Shown: positions 53,121-62,325 of the stretch, in pieces
How the letters are laid out: every line of letters begins with the position of its first letter
How positions within the stretch are numbered: position 1 is the stretch's first letter
Assembly (NCBI RefSeq): GCF_041897535.1
Contig: NZ_CP169217.1
Coordinates: forward strand, 2,852,001-2,916,000
Source of the DNA: Methylomicrobium lacus_A
Lineage (GTDB): Bacteria; Pseudomonadota; Gammaproteobacteria; Methylococcales; Methylomonadaceae
Direction of reading: 5' to 3'
DNA length: 64,000 bases
Program-made: the position numbers and the translations under genes
The notes under the pieces: model-generated
The model's database searches: none
What the model was told of the DNA's origin: nothing
The model's input: the letters and a program-made list of their open reading frames with translations, nothing else

Positions 53121-54251
53121 TCAAGAAATCAGCAGGCTTATCACGCTCAGATAGATCAGGAGGCTGAGCAAATCCTGAACAATCGTGGCGACAGGGCCGC
53201 TGCCGTAGGCGGGATCTTTCCCCATCCGGGAAAGAATCGATGGCAGCAAAAGCCCGATGCTGGTGGCGACGCTGCTGGCACAAATCAGGGCAATGGAAAC
53301 CGCAAAAGCCAGGGATGCATTGAAAGTAAGCCAAATGAAGGGAAAAACAACCAGTGCCAATGCAATGCCCAGGTAAAAGCCGGTTTTGAGTTCTCCCTTC
53401 AGCAACTGTGGAACCGGCGTACGACTGAACGAGAGTCCCCGCACGGCAATCGCTTCGGATTGAGTGCCGATGGCATCGGCCAGATATACGATACCGGGTA
53501 TGAAAAATGCGACCGCCAAATCCGTCCTCAGCGTGCTTTCAAATGTTGCCATGAGCCCGGTTGCCAACACGCACCCCGCGGTTCCCACGATCAACCAGGG
53601 CAACCGGTCGATCACCCGGCGCAGCGGGTCTCCCTCGATGGCGGACAGCGCTTGATCCGAGTGGCGCCAAATTCCGGCCAAACGGTCCATATCCTGGATA
53701 TGCTCCTCCCGCATGATTTTGAATACCGTGTGCGCAGGGACCGCGCCGAGTAGACATCCCCGCTCGTCCACCACTGGCACGGCAGGCATTGGGTGGGTTA
53801 ACGCCACCTCGGCCACTTTTTCCGGAGGGTCGGTCAGAGTGACGCGGGTGATATCCCGGTTCATCAGGTTATCTATAGCCATCTGGGGCGTTGCCACCAG
53901 AAGCTTGGACAAAGGCACCACGCCTAACAGCTTCTGATCGGTATCGGTGACAAACAGCAATTCAATCGAATCGAAAGCGCTGGGCAAGCGGGCTAGCCGC
54001 TGCATGACCTTCGAGACTGTTTCACTCGCCTGAGCCGTCGGAACCGGGCTGTACATATGGTTTTCCGCTCGGTCGGCGGCAACTTTCGTCCTCGTGACGT
54101 ACGGCGGAGGTTTGCTGATTTCCCGGCCCATTTCTTCGGCCTTTTCACGGATGATGACCACAACGTGCGAGACAAGGGCCTGGAGCCTCCGTGCCGCCGG
54201 TATCGCCTGCTCTTGTAGCGTCTTGCCGATTTTTTCGATGATATCCGACAT
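53121..54251 (-). CDS. MgtE-family transporter with CBS domains
   Basis: 376 residues from the ATG at 54251 behind GAGGT. After an unfamiliar head of about 80 residues come two CBS repeats (residues about 85-205: LLFVTDTDQKLLGVVPLSKL, AVPVVDERGCLLGAVPAHTV), then about five spans with VDRLPWLIVG-like WLIVGTAGCVLATGLMATFE and IPGIVYLADAIGTQSEAIAV, the MgtE magnesium-channel core. The usual N-terminal MgtE domain is replaced. Transport of Mg2+ or a similar cation is likely but not certain. Confidence 0.85.
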   Translation of the reverse strand: MSDIIEKIGKTLQEQAIPAARRLQALVSHVVVIIREKAEEMGREISKPPPYVTRTKVAADRAENHMYSPVPTAQASETVSKVMQRLARLPSAFDSIELLFVTDTDQKLLGVVPLSKLLVATPQMAIDNLMNRDITRVTLTDPPEKVAEVALTHPMPAVPVVDERGCLLGAVPAHTVFKIMREEHIQDMDRLAGIWRHSDQALSAIEGDPLRRVIDRLPWLIVGTAGCVLATGLMATFESTLRTDLAVAFFIPGIVYLADAIGTQSEAIAVRGLSFSRTPVPQLLKGELKTGFYLGIALALVVFPFIWLTFNASLAFAVSIALICASSVATSIGLLLPSILSRMGKDPAYGSGPVATIVQDLLSLLIYLSVISLLIS

Positions 54252-54908
54252 GTCATTTACCTCTTTACTGATGTGGGTAAGCGAGATCAACACGTTACGT
54301 CGTTTGCAGGCTTTTGAGATGATGAGATGATCGATCGCAGGCTAACTCGTGACATGGAATTAGCCCATGCATGTCTCAAGCCGGCCGATCAATTCCTCTA
54401 CCTGTTCTTGCTGGCGATAGTACTCCACGATCAGGGCGAAGTCCATCAGGGAGCCCCCGTTGCATTTTGCCATCCGCCGACAAAGCGGCATTTTTCAAAG
54501 GCGCCGAGTCTCGTATTTTAAGCGAAGTAAAAGACTTTGATTGACATGGGACGTGATTAGGCGCTAAATGGCGGCTCGAAAATTGTCTGATCTCGGCAAA
54601 ATCAAACCGTTAAATCATTATTGATTAACGGTTTAGTTCAATAACATGATTCACACAGCCAATCCGAATGTGCCAATTCAAGAATCTCCGGACATGAGCA
54701 GATGAGGGAATCAGGGTAAAACAAAACACGAGTTTGTTGGCTCCTACGGATCTCGGCTTTTTAGCAAGGCATTTTATTTAAGAGAAGAGGCAATTTCGCG
54801 GTGTCGCCTGCAAAGCGCATGAGGGCGCCTTTGCATGACGCTGATAGGGAAACACTGCAATCGCGCAGGGTTTCTGATCTTCTTCAATCTTCTTCAGCGG
54901 AGAGCCTT
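54252..54908. other. Intergenic region with a hairpin
   Basis: About 650 bases between divergent genes. The arms AAACCGTTAA (54604-54613) and TTAACGGTTT (54625-54634) form a hairpin with extra pairing inside. An open frame at 54327-54521 has no ribosome site or recognisable protein. Otherwise nothing assignable. Confidence 0.4.
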
Positions 54909-56666
54909 ATGAAAAAGTCATGCAGTCTGCTGCCGGCAGTGATCCTCTTGACCAGTTGCGGCGGTTCGAACAATCCGCCATCCCCGCCCACCCCAACCGA
55001 ACCCGCCATCACCGCTTGTCCCGCAGACGGCGGCGAAGAGGAAAACGTTTATCGCCCCTTGGATCAGCAGGAATTGCTGGCCGGCATCATGGCCGGAAAG
55101 GGCGATGAAGTTTTTCACGATGCGTTTGAACATGGCGATCTTATCTTCGGCACCCACTTTACGCTGGGGCAAGGCGGCGGCGCCTTCATCGGCAGCAACG
55201 AGCCATCCCACTATACACGCATACCGCGCCCCGATTTGCATGCGCCGGGAGAATGGGGCGATGAGGGGCGTCTTGTGATGCGGCCGACGGGGCCGAATGC
55301 GCAGTCCTGCGGCTCCTGTCATAGTCAGCCGGTCGATGACGGCGCGGGGCCTACCTCGGCGAACGTGCATCGGGTGCCGCGCCTGGATCATCCCGACTTG
55401 ATGATTCAGCGCAATACGCCCCATGTCTTCGGTCTGGGCGCCTTGCAACGCTTGGCGGAAGAAATGAGCGATCAACTCAGGGCGGTCATAACTCAGGCCA
55501 AAGAAGAAACCTGCGCTAAAAAGACCGAAATCACGCAGGACTTGACCGCAAAAGGCGTGAATTTTGGCCGGGTCACGGTAAGCTGCGAAGACGGCACGGC
55601 AAAGATTGTGGGAGAAAAATCGCTACTCGAAGGCGTCTCGCCGGATGGGGTGGTGCGCCCCTACGAGTGGAAGAAGAACGTCGCCTTTTTGCGGGACTTT
55701 ATGCGCCATGCCGGCAACAATGAAATCGGCATGCAGGGCGTGGAGCTGGTCGGCAAAGGCAATGACGAAGATCATGACAATAAGGCAGATGAGCTCAGCG
55801 TCGGCGACATGACCGCTTTTACGATCTACATGGCGGCACAGCCGCGGCCGGTGACCCGGGTGGAGCTTGACGATCTGGGCATCCTGGCCGCCAATAAACA
55901 GAAGTTGAAACCCGAAGAGCGCACGCAAATTCAGCGCGGCGAAAAACTCTTCGGCTCGATCGGCTGCACAGCGTGCCATAAAGCGGAACTGGCATTGGAC
56001 AACAGTTGGTTTCAGGAGCCGAGCGCTTCACTGGGTCACCGCGACAAAAAACAAGATTTCCTGAAAAAGGGGCAGGTGCAGGTCGATCTGGAGGCCGAGG
56101 GCGTGAAGCCTGAGCATCCGGTCAAATTCGATCTGGCCAAGGATCAGCCGGATAACCGGTTTTGCAAGGGCAGCAAGGAGACGTTGCTCGGCGCGTTCGA
56201 AAAACACAACGGCAAGACCGTCGTGCGCTTATACGGCGACTTGAAACGGCACTGGATGGGCGACGGCTTGGCCGAGCGTGTCGATGAGCTGGAAGATCCT
56301 AAGGAATACGGCAACGGCCATATGAGTCTCGTGAACTATGATCCGGTCAATGCGATCCTGCCGCCCGAAACCTATGCCTACGATGAAAACAAGGGCAGGG
56401 CGACATTCGGCACCCGCGAGCTGTGGGGCGTCGCCTGCACCGGCCCTTGGCTGCATGACGGCCGCGCGACGACCCTGCGGGAAGCCATTCAGTGGCACGG
56501 CGGCGATTCGGAGGCTTCGCGCCAGAATTTTGCTAAGCTCGCCAAAAGCGAGCAGAAGGACGTGATCGCCTTCCTGGGCAATCTGGTGCTGTATGTGAAC
56601 ACCGCCAAGAACGGCGAGACGCCCGACCCGCTATCCGAGGCATGCAACGTCAAAGACGAAGAATAA
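54909..56666 (+). CDS. Di-haem oxidoreductase lipoprotein
   Basis: 585 residues from the ATG at 54909 behind GGAGAG; a much earlier in-frame start is less likely because the lipoprotein signal LLPAVILLTSCGG begins here. Two haem-c motifs are seen, CGSCHS and CTACHK, and late segments such as GTRELWGVACTGPWLHDGRA and REAIQWHGGDSEASR are typical of the di-haem thiol-oxidoreductase (DUF1111) group. It would face the periplasm and pass electrons in an unknown reaction. The lone cytochrome setting gives no pathway. Confidence 0.83.
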   Translation: MKKSCSLLPAVILLTSCGGSNNPPSPPTPTEPAITACPADGGEEENVYRPLDQQELLAGIMAGKGDEVFHDAFEHGDLIFGTHFTLGQGGGAFIGSNEPSHYTRIPRPDLHAPGEWGDEGRLVMRPTGPNAQSCGSCHSQPVDDGAGPTSANVHRVPRLDHPDLMIQRNTPHVFGLGALQRLAEEMSDQLRAVITQAKEETCAKKTEITQDLTAKGVNFGRVTVSCEDGTAKIVGEKSLLEGVSPDGVVRPYEWKKNVAFLRDFMRHAGNNEIGMQGVELVGKGNDEDHDNKADELSVGDMTAFTIYMAAQPRPVTRVELDDLGILAANKQKLKPEERTQIQRGEKLFGSIGCTACHKAELALDNSWFQEPSASLGHRDKKQDFLKKGQVQVDLEAEGVKPEHPVKFDLAKDQPDNRFCKGSKETLLGAFEKHNGKTVVRLYGDLKRHWMGDGLAERVDELEDPKEYGNGHMSLVNYDPVNAILPPETYAYDENKGRATFGTRELWGVACTGPWLHDGRATTLREAIQWHGGDSEASRQNFAKLAKSEQKDVIAFLGNLVLYVNTAKNGETPDPLSEACNVKDEE

Positions 56667-56770
56667 GGCAAAGACAGTGGATATTAAACGGCGAATGGTC
56701 AGGAAATATCCGGCCGTTCGCCGTGTATCCGCTCACTTGAACGCCGCGTTAGTCTTAGTCTAATACATGA

Positions 56771-57298
56771 TTATCGGGCATTTATTTTCTTGGTAATTCG
56801 CATTTCGCCGTTGTTCTGAAGTAATTTAAAATCCTTCAAGACATTGCTGCCTAGCAAAGCCTGTTTTAGCTTGGGAACTAGGATGCAGCGCAAATCCGTT
56901 AGCGTGAAGTCTCCAAATTTAAGCTTTGGGATCGTACCTGTGCAGGCTTGGACCGTACCGTTTGCGGTCTCCACGGTCGTATCGTTTTCGCAGTAAATAC
57001 CCGCACCCAACGCAACCTCCCTCGGTAAGGTGACGACCGAAGCGCCGGTGTCGATCACAAAGACCAGCGGGGAACCGTTAATCGAGCCGTCAACAAAATA
57101 ATGTCCGTTGCTTTGCTGGCGGAGGATCAGAGCGGATTCGGATTCCTCCTCGGCGACAGCATCTTGCCGTTGCTGTTGTCGATATGGATTACCGTCAGGC
57201 CCAAGGTTTACACCGCCTGGACCATAGATGCTGTCGTCACTCTGAACAAACCCTGCCGTAGCGCTAAGGAGAATTAAGGTGGACAATAATTTTTTCAT
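56771..57298 (-). CDS. Retropepsin-like aspartic protease, exported
   Basis: 175 residues from the ATG at 57298 behind CCGGAGAAC. Signal peptide MKKLLSTLILLSATAGFVQS. The mature part carries a single catalytic motif FVIDTGASVVTLP with the family's HYFVDGSINGSPLVF before it and QALLGSNVLKDFKL after it, matching the clan AA (TIGR02281-type) bacterial proteases that work as dimers. Target proteins unknown. Confidence 0.85.
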   Translation of the reverse strand: MKKLLSTLILLSATAGFVQSDDSIYGPGGVNLGPDGNPYRQQQRQDAVAEEESESALILRQQSNGHYFVDGSINGSPLVFVIDTGASVVTLPREVALGAGIYCENDTTVETANGTVQACTGTIPKLKFGDFTLTDLRCILVPKLKQALLGSNVLKDFKLLQNNGEMRITKKINAR

Positions 57299-57580
57299 AG
57301 TTTGTTCTCCGGGGATCGACTGGAACCCTACGGCTGCTCCAATGTTCACGAAGCGCCAGGCGCAGGCAAAAAGCGCGTTATTCCGAGCGCTTGCTTTGGT
57401 TAAGGATAGTCCGGTTTAGGTTCACGGCAATCGTTTCGGCAGTACTGAGACTTTTTCATCATCCCGATAGGCTTGCCCCATCCGAAACAGGTTTCCCGAG
57501 GTGACTTGTCTATCGCGAACAGCCGCGGCAAGCGGCTGGGCTGGCGCGGGTCGATGTTTTCCTCCTGCGTGGGAACCCGA

Positions 57581-59059
57581 TCAAGGACGCTCTGCGGTCA
57601 GAAAATGAAATCCCCATGCCGGCAGATCGACGTATAAGCCTTCTTTTTCCAGCTCCGTTCCGTCGCGTTCAAAGCTCGTCGACTGGAACACATCGTTCAG
57701 CCGCCAAATCCTGTCATTGAGTCCCGGCCAGGCTATTTTTATTCGGCTCTGGCTTTGAGTTTCAGACAGGTTCACGACGATAAGACAACGGCTGTTTTCA
57801 GTAGTCCATGTCCAGGCAACCAGATTGTTGCAAGTCATGTTGTCCGGCCAGCCGCTAAGCTCGCAGAGCTGCCAATCGCCCCGCATGAAATCGCCCCTTT
57901 TAAAGGCGCAGAGAAGTTGCAGATAAAACGCGAGCAAATCGCTATCGGCGGCCTCCTCGGGCCGGCGCCCCAAAGATACCGGCAAACGAACGCGCAGGCC
58001 TTCCAGTTGGCCCTCGTGAACCAGGCGCGCGCCGGGCAAGGTCAGCGCGGCGACCGCGACGGCGCGGAGCTTTTCTGCATTGAAAGCGGCGGACGCTCTA
58101 AGCGTGTCATGATCTTCAATGAAGCGGACCAGTTTGCTCTGATAGGCGCGGTCGGCCCCCAGATGCAGCCGCACGCTTTCCGCCGACTCATGCGCGAGGC
58201 GGTCGTACAGGCGCCTGTCGTAACAAAAATCGAAGCCCTGCTGCTGCAATTCCCATTCCTTGTCCCCGTTGGCTTCGGCAATGAACAGAAAGTCAGGATG
58301 CTTCTGTTTGACGGCCGGTATCATCTCGCCCCAATATTCGGCTTCGGGTCTGTCTCCCGCGCGGGGCCCCCAGGTTTCCTCAAAAACCGAATCGAGCAAC
58401 AGCATGGCCCTATCGCAACGCACGCCGTCGCACTGTCCGGCGATAGCGTTCAGGGTCTCGACGGTGGCTGCGCGCAATCCAGGGTCAAAGCCGTTCACTT
58501 GGACCCTGTCGGGCCAAGCAGGCAAACACGGATCCTTGCCGCAGGCAAAGATATTGCCGCCGATGTCGATGAAGGATGCCGGCTCTCTGCTCAGGTCCTT
58601 GTCGCCGCCGCGAATAAAATAGCGTGGATGCTCGGCCAGCCAGGGATGATCCGGCGCGACATGATTGGGCACGAAATCGAGGATCAGGCGCAGGCCGCGC
58701 GCCGCCATTTTCGCCCGGGCGAGGGCCAGGGCATCCGGTCCGCCCAGATGCTCGTCAACGCGATAGCGCCTTATTGCATAAGGCGAGCCGACATTGTCCG
58801 CCTCCTTGAAATCCGGCAAAGCGTTTTGGAATTCTGCCCGCACCCCTTCATTGGCCATCGCAATCCTTTTACCCATCGGACTACGCTCCCAAACCCCCAT
58901 CAACCAGACCGCATCGAAGCCGAGCGCTGCGATGCAGTCCCACTCGACATCGGGGACCGAAGCCAGGGTGATGGGGCGACCGGCACTTCGGCTGAGCTCT
59001 TCCAGCCAAACCCAGGTGTTGATTTCGTATATCTGCGGATATTTCGTCCAGGAATTCAT
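57581..59059 (-). CDS. Alpha-amylase family (GH13) glycosidase
   Basis: 492 residues from the ATG at 59059 behind AAGAGAC, starting MNSWTKYPQIYEINTWVWLE. GH13 regions are visible: LRLILDFVPNHVAPDHPW (region I), CDGVRCDRAMLLLD with the nucleophile Asp (II), FLFIAEANGDKEWELQQQ with the acid Glu (III) and VRFIEDHDTLR (IV). It probably acts on alpha-glucans in the cytoplasm, as no signal peptide is present. Glycogen genes are not adjacent. Confidence 0.88.
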   Translation of the reverse strand: MNSWTKYPQIYEINTWVWLEELSRSAGRPITLASVPDVEWDCIAALGFDAVWLMGVWERSPMGKRIAMANEGVRAEFQNALPDFKEADNVGSPYAIRRYRVDEHLGGPDALALARAKMAARGLRLILDFVPNHVAPDHPWLAEHPRYFIRGGDKDLSREPASFIDIGGNIFACGKDPCLPAWPDRVQVNGFDPGLRAATVETLNAIAGQCDGVRCDRAMLLLDSVFEETWGPRAGDRPEAEYWGEMIPAVKQKHPDFLFIAEANGDKEWELQQQGFDFCYDRRLYDRLAHESAESVRLHLGADRAYQSKLVRFIEDHDTLRASAAFNAEKLRAVAVAALTLPGARLVHEGQLEGLRVRLPVSLGRRPEEAADSDLLAFYLQLLCAFKRGDFMRGDWQLCELSGWPDNMTCNNLVAWTWTTENSRCLIVVNLSETQSQSRIKIAWPGLNDRIWRLNDVFQSTSFERDGTELEKEGLYVDLPAWGFHFLTAERP

Positions 59060-59273
59060 TAAAGTCTCTTTTTGTTTAGTGGTTTGTTGCTTTTCTTCGG
59101 GGAAATATTTTAGCCGGTCTTCAGGTACTGTTCCGTCCTTGAACCCTCCTCGTCCCAACGGTACGCGAGTGAAAATAATGGGGGCAGGTCTTTCAATATC
59201 AAGAAATGATGGGGAACAGGCAGGACAATCGCACTATATCTGGTCCCCACGCGCCGTGTGGTAACCCAGTGCG
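59060..59273. other. Intergenic region left of the transposase remnant
   Basis: Holds the upstream part of the amylase gene and GC-rich sequence leading into the REP-like arm; nothing else assignable. Confidence 0.3.
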
Positions 59274-59291
59274 GACGCGCCAGCGTCCCGA
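59274..59291. repeat. REP-like arm, left
   Basis: GACGCGCCAGCGTCCCGA, matched in inverted orientation with one mismatch by 59692-59709. The pair brackets the transposase remnant. Confidence 0.5.
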
Positions 59292-59297
59292 TCCGCG

Positions 59298-59681
59298 ATG
59301 TCGCCGCGATATGGACTACACCTGGAAAACCACCTGCATTTGATCGTCCAATCGCCTGACTTACCAGCCGAAATCGGCAGTTTCAAATCATGGACCGCAA
59401 AACGCTTGCTCGAAGTGCTAAAAGAACAAAAGGCCGAACGCATCCTGAAACAACTGGCTTTTTATAAAAAAGCGCATAAGCAAGACCGCGATTATCAGGT
59501 CTGGGAGGAAGGCTCGCATCCTGAGCAAATACAAAACCCTGCGATGATGCGGCAAAAAATCGAATACATCCATCAGAACCCGGTTAAAAGAGGTTATGTC
59601 GACAATCCGGTGCATTGGCGCAATTCCAGCGCCCGTAATTACGCAGGGGAAAACGGGGTGTTGAAAATTGATAGGGAATGA
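59298..59681 (+). pseudogene. REP-associated tyrosine transposase (IS200-like), 5'-truncated
   Basis: 127 residues starting within the family's catalytic core: GLHLENHLHLIVQSPDL holds the metal-binding HxH motif, KRLLEVLKEQKAERILKQLA and YIHQNPVKRGYVDNPVHWRN are characteristic, and the tail is complete. About 40 N-terminal residues expected of the family are absent, and the sequence upstream does not restore them, so this is a truncated copy and probably inactive. REP-like inverted arms flank it, as seen for RAYT genes and their repeats. Confidence 0.75.
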
Positions 59682-59691
59682 TATGGCTGAA

Positions 59692-59745
59692 TCGCGACGC
59701 TGGCGCGTCTTAACCGGCATTCCCACGCGGCGCGCGGGAACGAGA
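59692..59745. repeat. REP-like arm, right, with second hairpin
   Basis: TCGCGACGCTGGCGCGTC (59692-59709) mirrors the left arm; just after it TTCCCACGCG / CGCGGGAA gives a short imperfect hairpin. Confidence 0.5.
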
Positions 59746-59786
59746 TGGGTGGTCTCGCAAATTTCGGAGGAACAAAATCATGAGGC

Positions 59787-59823
59787 AATAAAAAAGGCCT
59801 TAGGTATTTCTACCGAAGGCCTT
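59787..59823 (-). terminator. Terminator displaced from tRNA-Thr by the integrated element
   Basis: Read on the minus strand: 13-bp stem AAGGCCTTCGGTA / TACCTAAGGCCTT with a 4-base loop, then TTTTTTA. A strong intrinsic terminator pointing leftward, nine bases from the truncated tRNA copy. No gene transcribed leftward ends here now; in the uninterrupted chromosome it would directly follow tRNA-Thr. Confidence 0.75.
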
Positions 59824-59831
59824 ATTTTATC

Positions 59832-59876
59832 TGGAGCTGGCGATGGGACTCGAACCCGCGACCGGCTGATTACAAA
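59832..59876 (-). other. Distal attachment repeat (3' part of tRNA-Thr)
   Basis: 45 bases identical to 63161-63205, covering the tRNA-Thr 3' end from CCA to the anticodon loop. It marks the far boundary of the integrated element. Confidence 0.88.
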
Positions 59877-60024
59877 ACAGTCTAAGATATTCATATTTTA
59901 TTCATTTGTAAGTAATTTCATAGAGTTATACACGAAGTTTTGCCTATAAAAGCCCTTTTTAGCTAACTATAGCCGTGTAATGTTGACAGTTGGTTGACAA
60001 TAAATTCTTTTGTAGCAGTATCGA

Positions 60025-60486
60025 TCACCCCCTTTTTTTGTCTATACGCTTTGATGATAAATAAGCATCAATGGCAGCCCTTATATGCGCGCTAACATTT
60101 CCGCCTAATTGCTTCAGACGCTCTAATTGCTCATTTTCCAGCCTAACCGGATACATCAACTTAGAAGGGCTTTTACCTTTACCCCGAACACGCTTAACAG
60201 GTTTGTCATCAGACACATGTTCTATAGGAACATCATCTAGCTTTTCGTCTATCGGTTTTGAATCAAAAGGATCATCAACAACATACAATTCTGCTATATC
60301 CTCTAATCCGGAAGCATCAGACCAATGCACAAGATTTATAAATTGTTCCTTACATGATTTCCAACTCGAAGTCATTTTTTTAGCTTGCAAAGCATTTTTA
60401 GCTAATCGAGATTCAACCAAAGCCAAGCGCAAACGCTTTAATTGATCATCAGTCAGTTTCAGATAAGTCTCCAAAGCAAACCCCAT
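60025..60486 (-). CDS. RHH-type DNA-binding protein of the element
   Basis: 153 residues. The C-terminal 45 residues, MYPVRLENEQLERLKQLG then NVSAHIRAAIDAYLSSKR, have the strand-helix-helix layout of ribbon-helix-helix (CopG/Arc-like) proteins. The N-terminal 100 residues are helical and acidic-to-basic with no recognised domain. It begins beside four TGTATA-type repeats shared with a divergent gene, so it probably represses its own promoter or organises partition or replication (inference). Confidence 0.6.
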   Translation of the reverse strand: MGFALETYLKLTDDQLKRLRLALVESRLAKNALQAKKMTSSWKSCKEQFINLVHWSDASGLEDIAELYVVDDPFDSKPIDEKLDDVPIEHVSDDKPVKRVRGKGKSPSKLMYPVRLENEQLERLKQLGGNVSAHIRAAIDAYLSSKRIDKKRG

Positions 60487-60515
60487 AAATTTTTATAGCC
60501 AGTATACGCATTTTT

Positions 60516-60604
60516 TTGTATAGACACAATATTTTTTTGTATAGACATTTTTTTATCAAAATGTATATACAAACTGGTTAAGGCTAACTATAATGTATAT
60601 ACAA
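60516..60604. promoter_or_regulatory. Operator/iteron repeats in divergent promoter region
   Basis: TTGTATAGACA occurs at 60516-60526 and 60537-60547 (21 bases apart); the inverted form TGTATATACAA occurs at 60562-60572 and 60594-60604. The array lies between the RHH gene and the rightward small gene. Repressor operators or replication iterons. Confidence 0.6.
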
Positions 60605-60637
60605 ACAAACAAGGAAAATGCTTGAGAGGCGGCAAAA

Positions 60638-60847
60638 ATGAAAGACAAGTTATTGAAAGTACAAGATGATTTGTATTCTATCTATGAAGCATACAACAAC
60701 CTACAAGTCATAACGACAAGCAGCAATTGTGATTCGGGAAACGTGGGAGCTGTTCTATTTGTTGTTAATCAACAATTTAGGAAAACATTGAACGAACTTG
60801 ATAACATTAGGATGGGCAAAACCACGCTAACAGTCATCAAGGAATAG
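60638..60847 (+). CDS. Small element protein of unknown function
   Basis: 69 residues, MKDKLLKVQDDLYSIYEAYN onward, behind GAGAGGCGG. A largely helical protein with one cysteine and mixed charge. No family recognised. It is driven away from the RHH gene, sharing the repeat-containing promoter region. Confidence 0.5.
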   Translation: MKDKLLKVQDDLYSIYEAYNNLQVITTSSNCDSGNVGAVLFVVNQQFRKTLNELDNIRMGKTTLTVIKE

Positions 60848-60936
60848 CGCGTCTACCAGCCTTTGTGACACCCGCTTTTATCGTTTCTACTGACGTGATA
60901 CAGGAACGTCAAAGAGCCGAAAAGCGATTAACAGTT

Positions 60937-61290
60937 CCGGTTTGAAACGCGCCGAAATAATCAGCGGGGCATGGCGGGGCGGCGTTGAAGGGCGACAGGG
61001 CCGCAAAATGAAGGGTATTGTTTAAAGTTGATCCTATGGATATGTGGAAAAGTACCGGCCAGAGCATCGATAAAAAAGGGCATGGATAACATGTGGATAA
61101 CTTCCCTGTTATCAGCACGATGTTATCCACACCCTTTTTTACCGATTGGCCGGCACTTTCCCACATATCCACAGGATGCAACAACAATTTCGCTTTCGCT
61201 CACTTCATTTAAATCGCAGCCCTTAAGTCACCCTTCAACGCCGCCCCGCCGCCATGCCCCGCTTGATATAAGGAACGCGCTACAAACCGA
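60937..61290. repeat. Large imperfect palindrome with DnaA boxes
   Basis: About 170-base arms, roughly 80 percent matching by eye, mirror each other around 61111: GGGGCATGGCGGGGCGGCG on the left answers CGCCGCCCCGCCGCCATGCC on the right, and GATATGTGGAAAAG answers CTTTCCCACATATC. Near the centre two perfect DnaA boxes stand inverted, TGTGGATAA (61092-61100) and TTATCCACA (61123-61131), 22 bases apart. Short frames in it mirror each other and are not genes. A candidate replication origin, transfer site or packaging structure. Confidence 0.65.
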
Positions 61291-61326
61291 AACAAACTAA
61301 TTCATTAAATCCAAAAATATCGACCT

Positions 61327-62325
61327 ATGAGCATAACAAAAACTGAAAACGGATGGTTAGTAGATATTCAACCAGGAGGCCGCGGACATAAACGCTACAG
61401 GAAAACCCTACCAACAAAATCAGAAGCCCTAAGATGGAAAGCCTTTGTTGAAAACAAGACCATTAAAACGCCAGAATGGGAACCCGATAAAAAAGACTAT
61501 AGGCGATTAAACGAACTTTTAGCAATATGGTATGAACACCACGGGAAAAACCTTAAAACAAGTGAGGATATGTATAGCCGATTACAATGGATAAGCAAAA
61601 GATTAAATAATCCTTATGCTTACACATTAACACCTGAACTATTCAGCGAATATAGACAAAAACGGCTAGCCGAAGGATTATCAACAAATAGTATGAATCG
61701 AGAACATGCCTACCTTAAAAGCGCGTTCAATGAGCTAATAAGAATCGGGCAATGGAAGAAGACAAACCCTGTAGAGAAAATCAGACTCTTAAAAATCGAC
61801 GAAAAAGAATTAACCTACTTGACACAGGATCAAATAAAACAGCTAATGCAAGCGATCGAGGAAGGGGAGAGCGAAGATTTATATTTAGTAGTTTCAATCT
61901 GCCTAGCCACAGGCGCAAGATGGTCAGAAGCAATTAATTTAAAAAGAGAAAGCGTAAGAAATGGGATCATTAATTACGCAGGCACCAAAAGCGGAAAGTT
62001 TAGAGCGGTTCCAATTCCTGAATCCTTGGAAAAAGCCATATTAACGCACAAACCAGGATCAGAAAAACTGTTTTGCAACTGTATCAAAGCATTTGAAAGA
62101 GCGGTAAAAAGAGCAGGATTAGAATTGCCAGACGGACAAAGTTCTCATGTATTAAGACACTCGTTCGCTAGTCATTTTATGATGAATGGCGGCAACATAT
62201 TAAGCTTGCAAAAAATTCTAGGTCATCAAAGTCTTACCATGACAATGAGATATGCCCATTTATCACCCGACCATTTAGAAGAAGCTAAAAATTTAAGTCC
62301 TTATTCAAAAATAATAAATAAATAA
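61327..62325 (+). CDS. Tyrosine recombinase (phage-type integrase)
   Basis: 332 residues. The N-terminal half (about 50-165) has the core-binding domain with TNSMNREHAYLKSAFNELI. The catalytic half shows Arg in LATGARWSEAINLKRES, Lys in YAGTKSGKFRAVPI, HVLRHSFASHF, LGHQSLTMTMRYAHLS with the nucleophile Tyr. All active-site residues are present, so it is probably functional. It integrates the surrounding element at tRNA-Thr. Its usual excision partner may be the small protein at 62895-63125. Confidence 0.93.
   Translation: MSITKTENGWLVDIQPGGRGHKRYRKTLPTKSEALRWKAFVENKTIKTPEWEPDKKDYRRLNELLAIWYEHHGKNLKTSEDMYSRLQWISKRLNNPYAYTLTPELFSEYRQKRLAEGLSTNSMNREHAYLKSAFNELIRIGQWKKTNPVEKIRLLKIDEKELTYLTQDQIKQLMQAIEEGESEDLYLVVSICLATGARWSEAINLKRESVRNGIINYAGTKSGKFRAVPIPESLEKAILTHKPGSEKLFCNCIKAFERAVKRAGLELPDGQSSHVLRHSFASHFMMNGGNILSLQKILGHQSLTMTMRYAHLSPDHLEEAKNLSPYSKIINK

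Noticed and set aside
54327..54521. 64-residue open frame between mgtE-like and di-haem genes
   Set aside because: No ribosome site, unrecognised sequence; kept as intergenic.
57755..59062. 435-residue open frame opposite the GH13 gene
   Set aside because: The minus strand has all four GH13 active-site regions; this frame is its shadow.
59668..59949. Open frame with GDGTRTRDRLITK-like sequence
   Set aside because: That sequence is the antisense translation of a tRNA-Thr fragment, a common false protein.
61028..61300. Short frames within the large palindrome (also 60909-61187 on the other strand)
   Set aside because: The two translations mirror each other because the DNA is an inverted repeat; no protein features.
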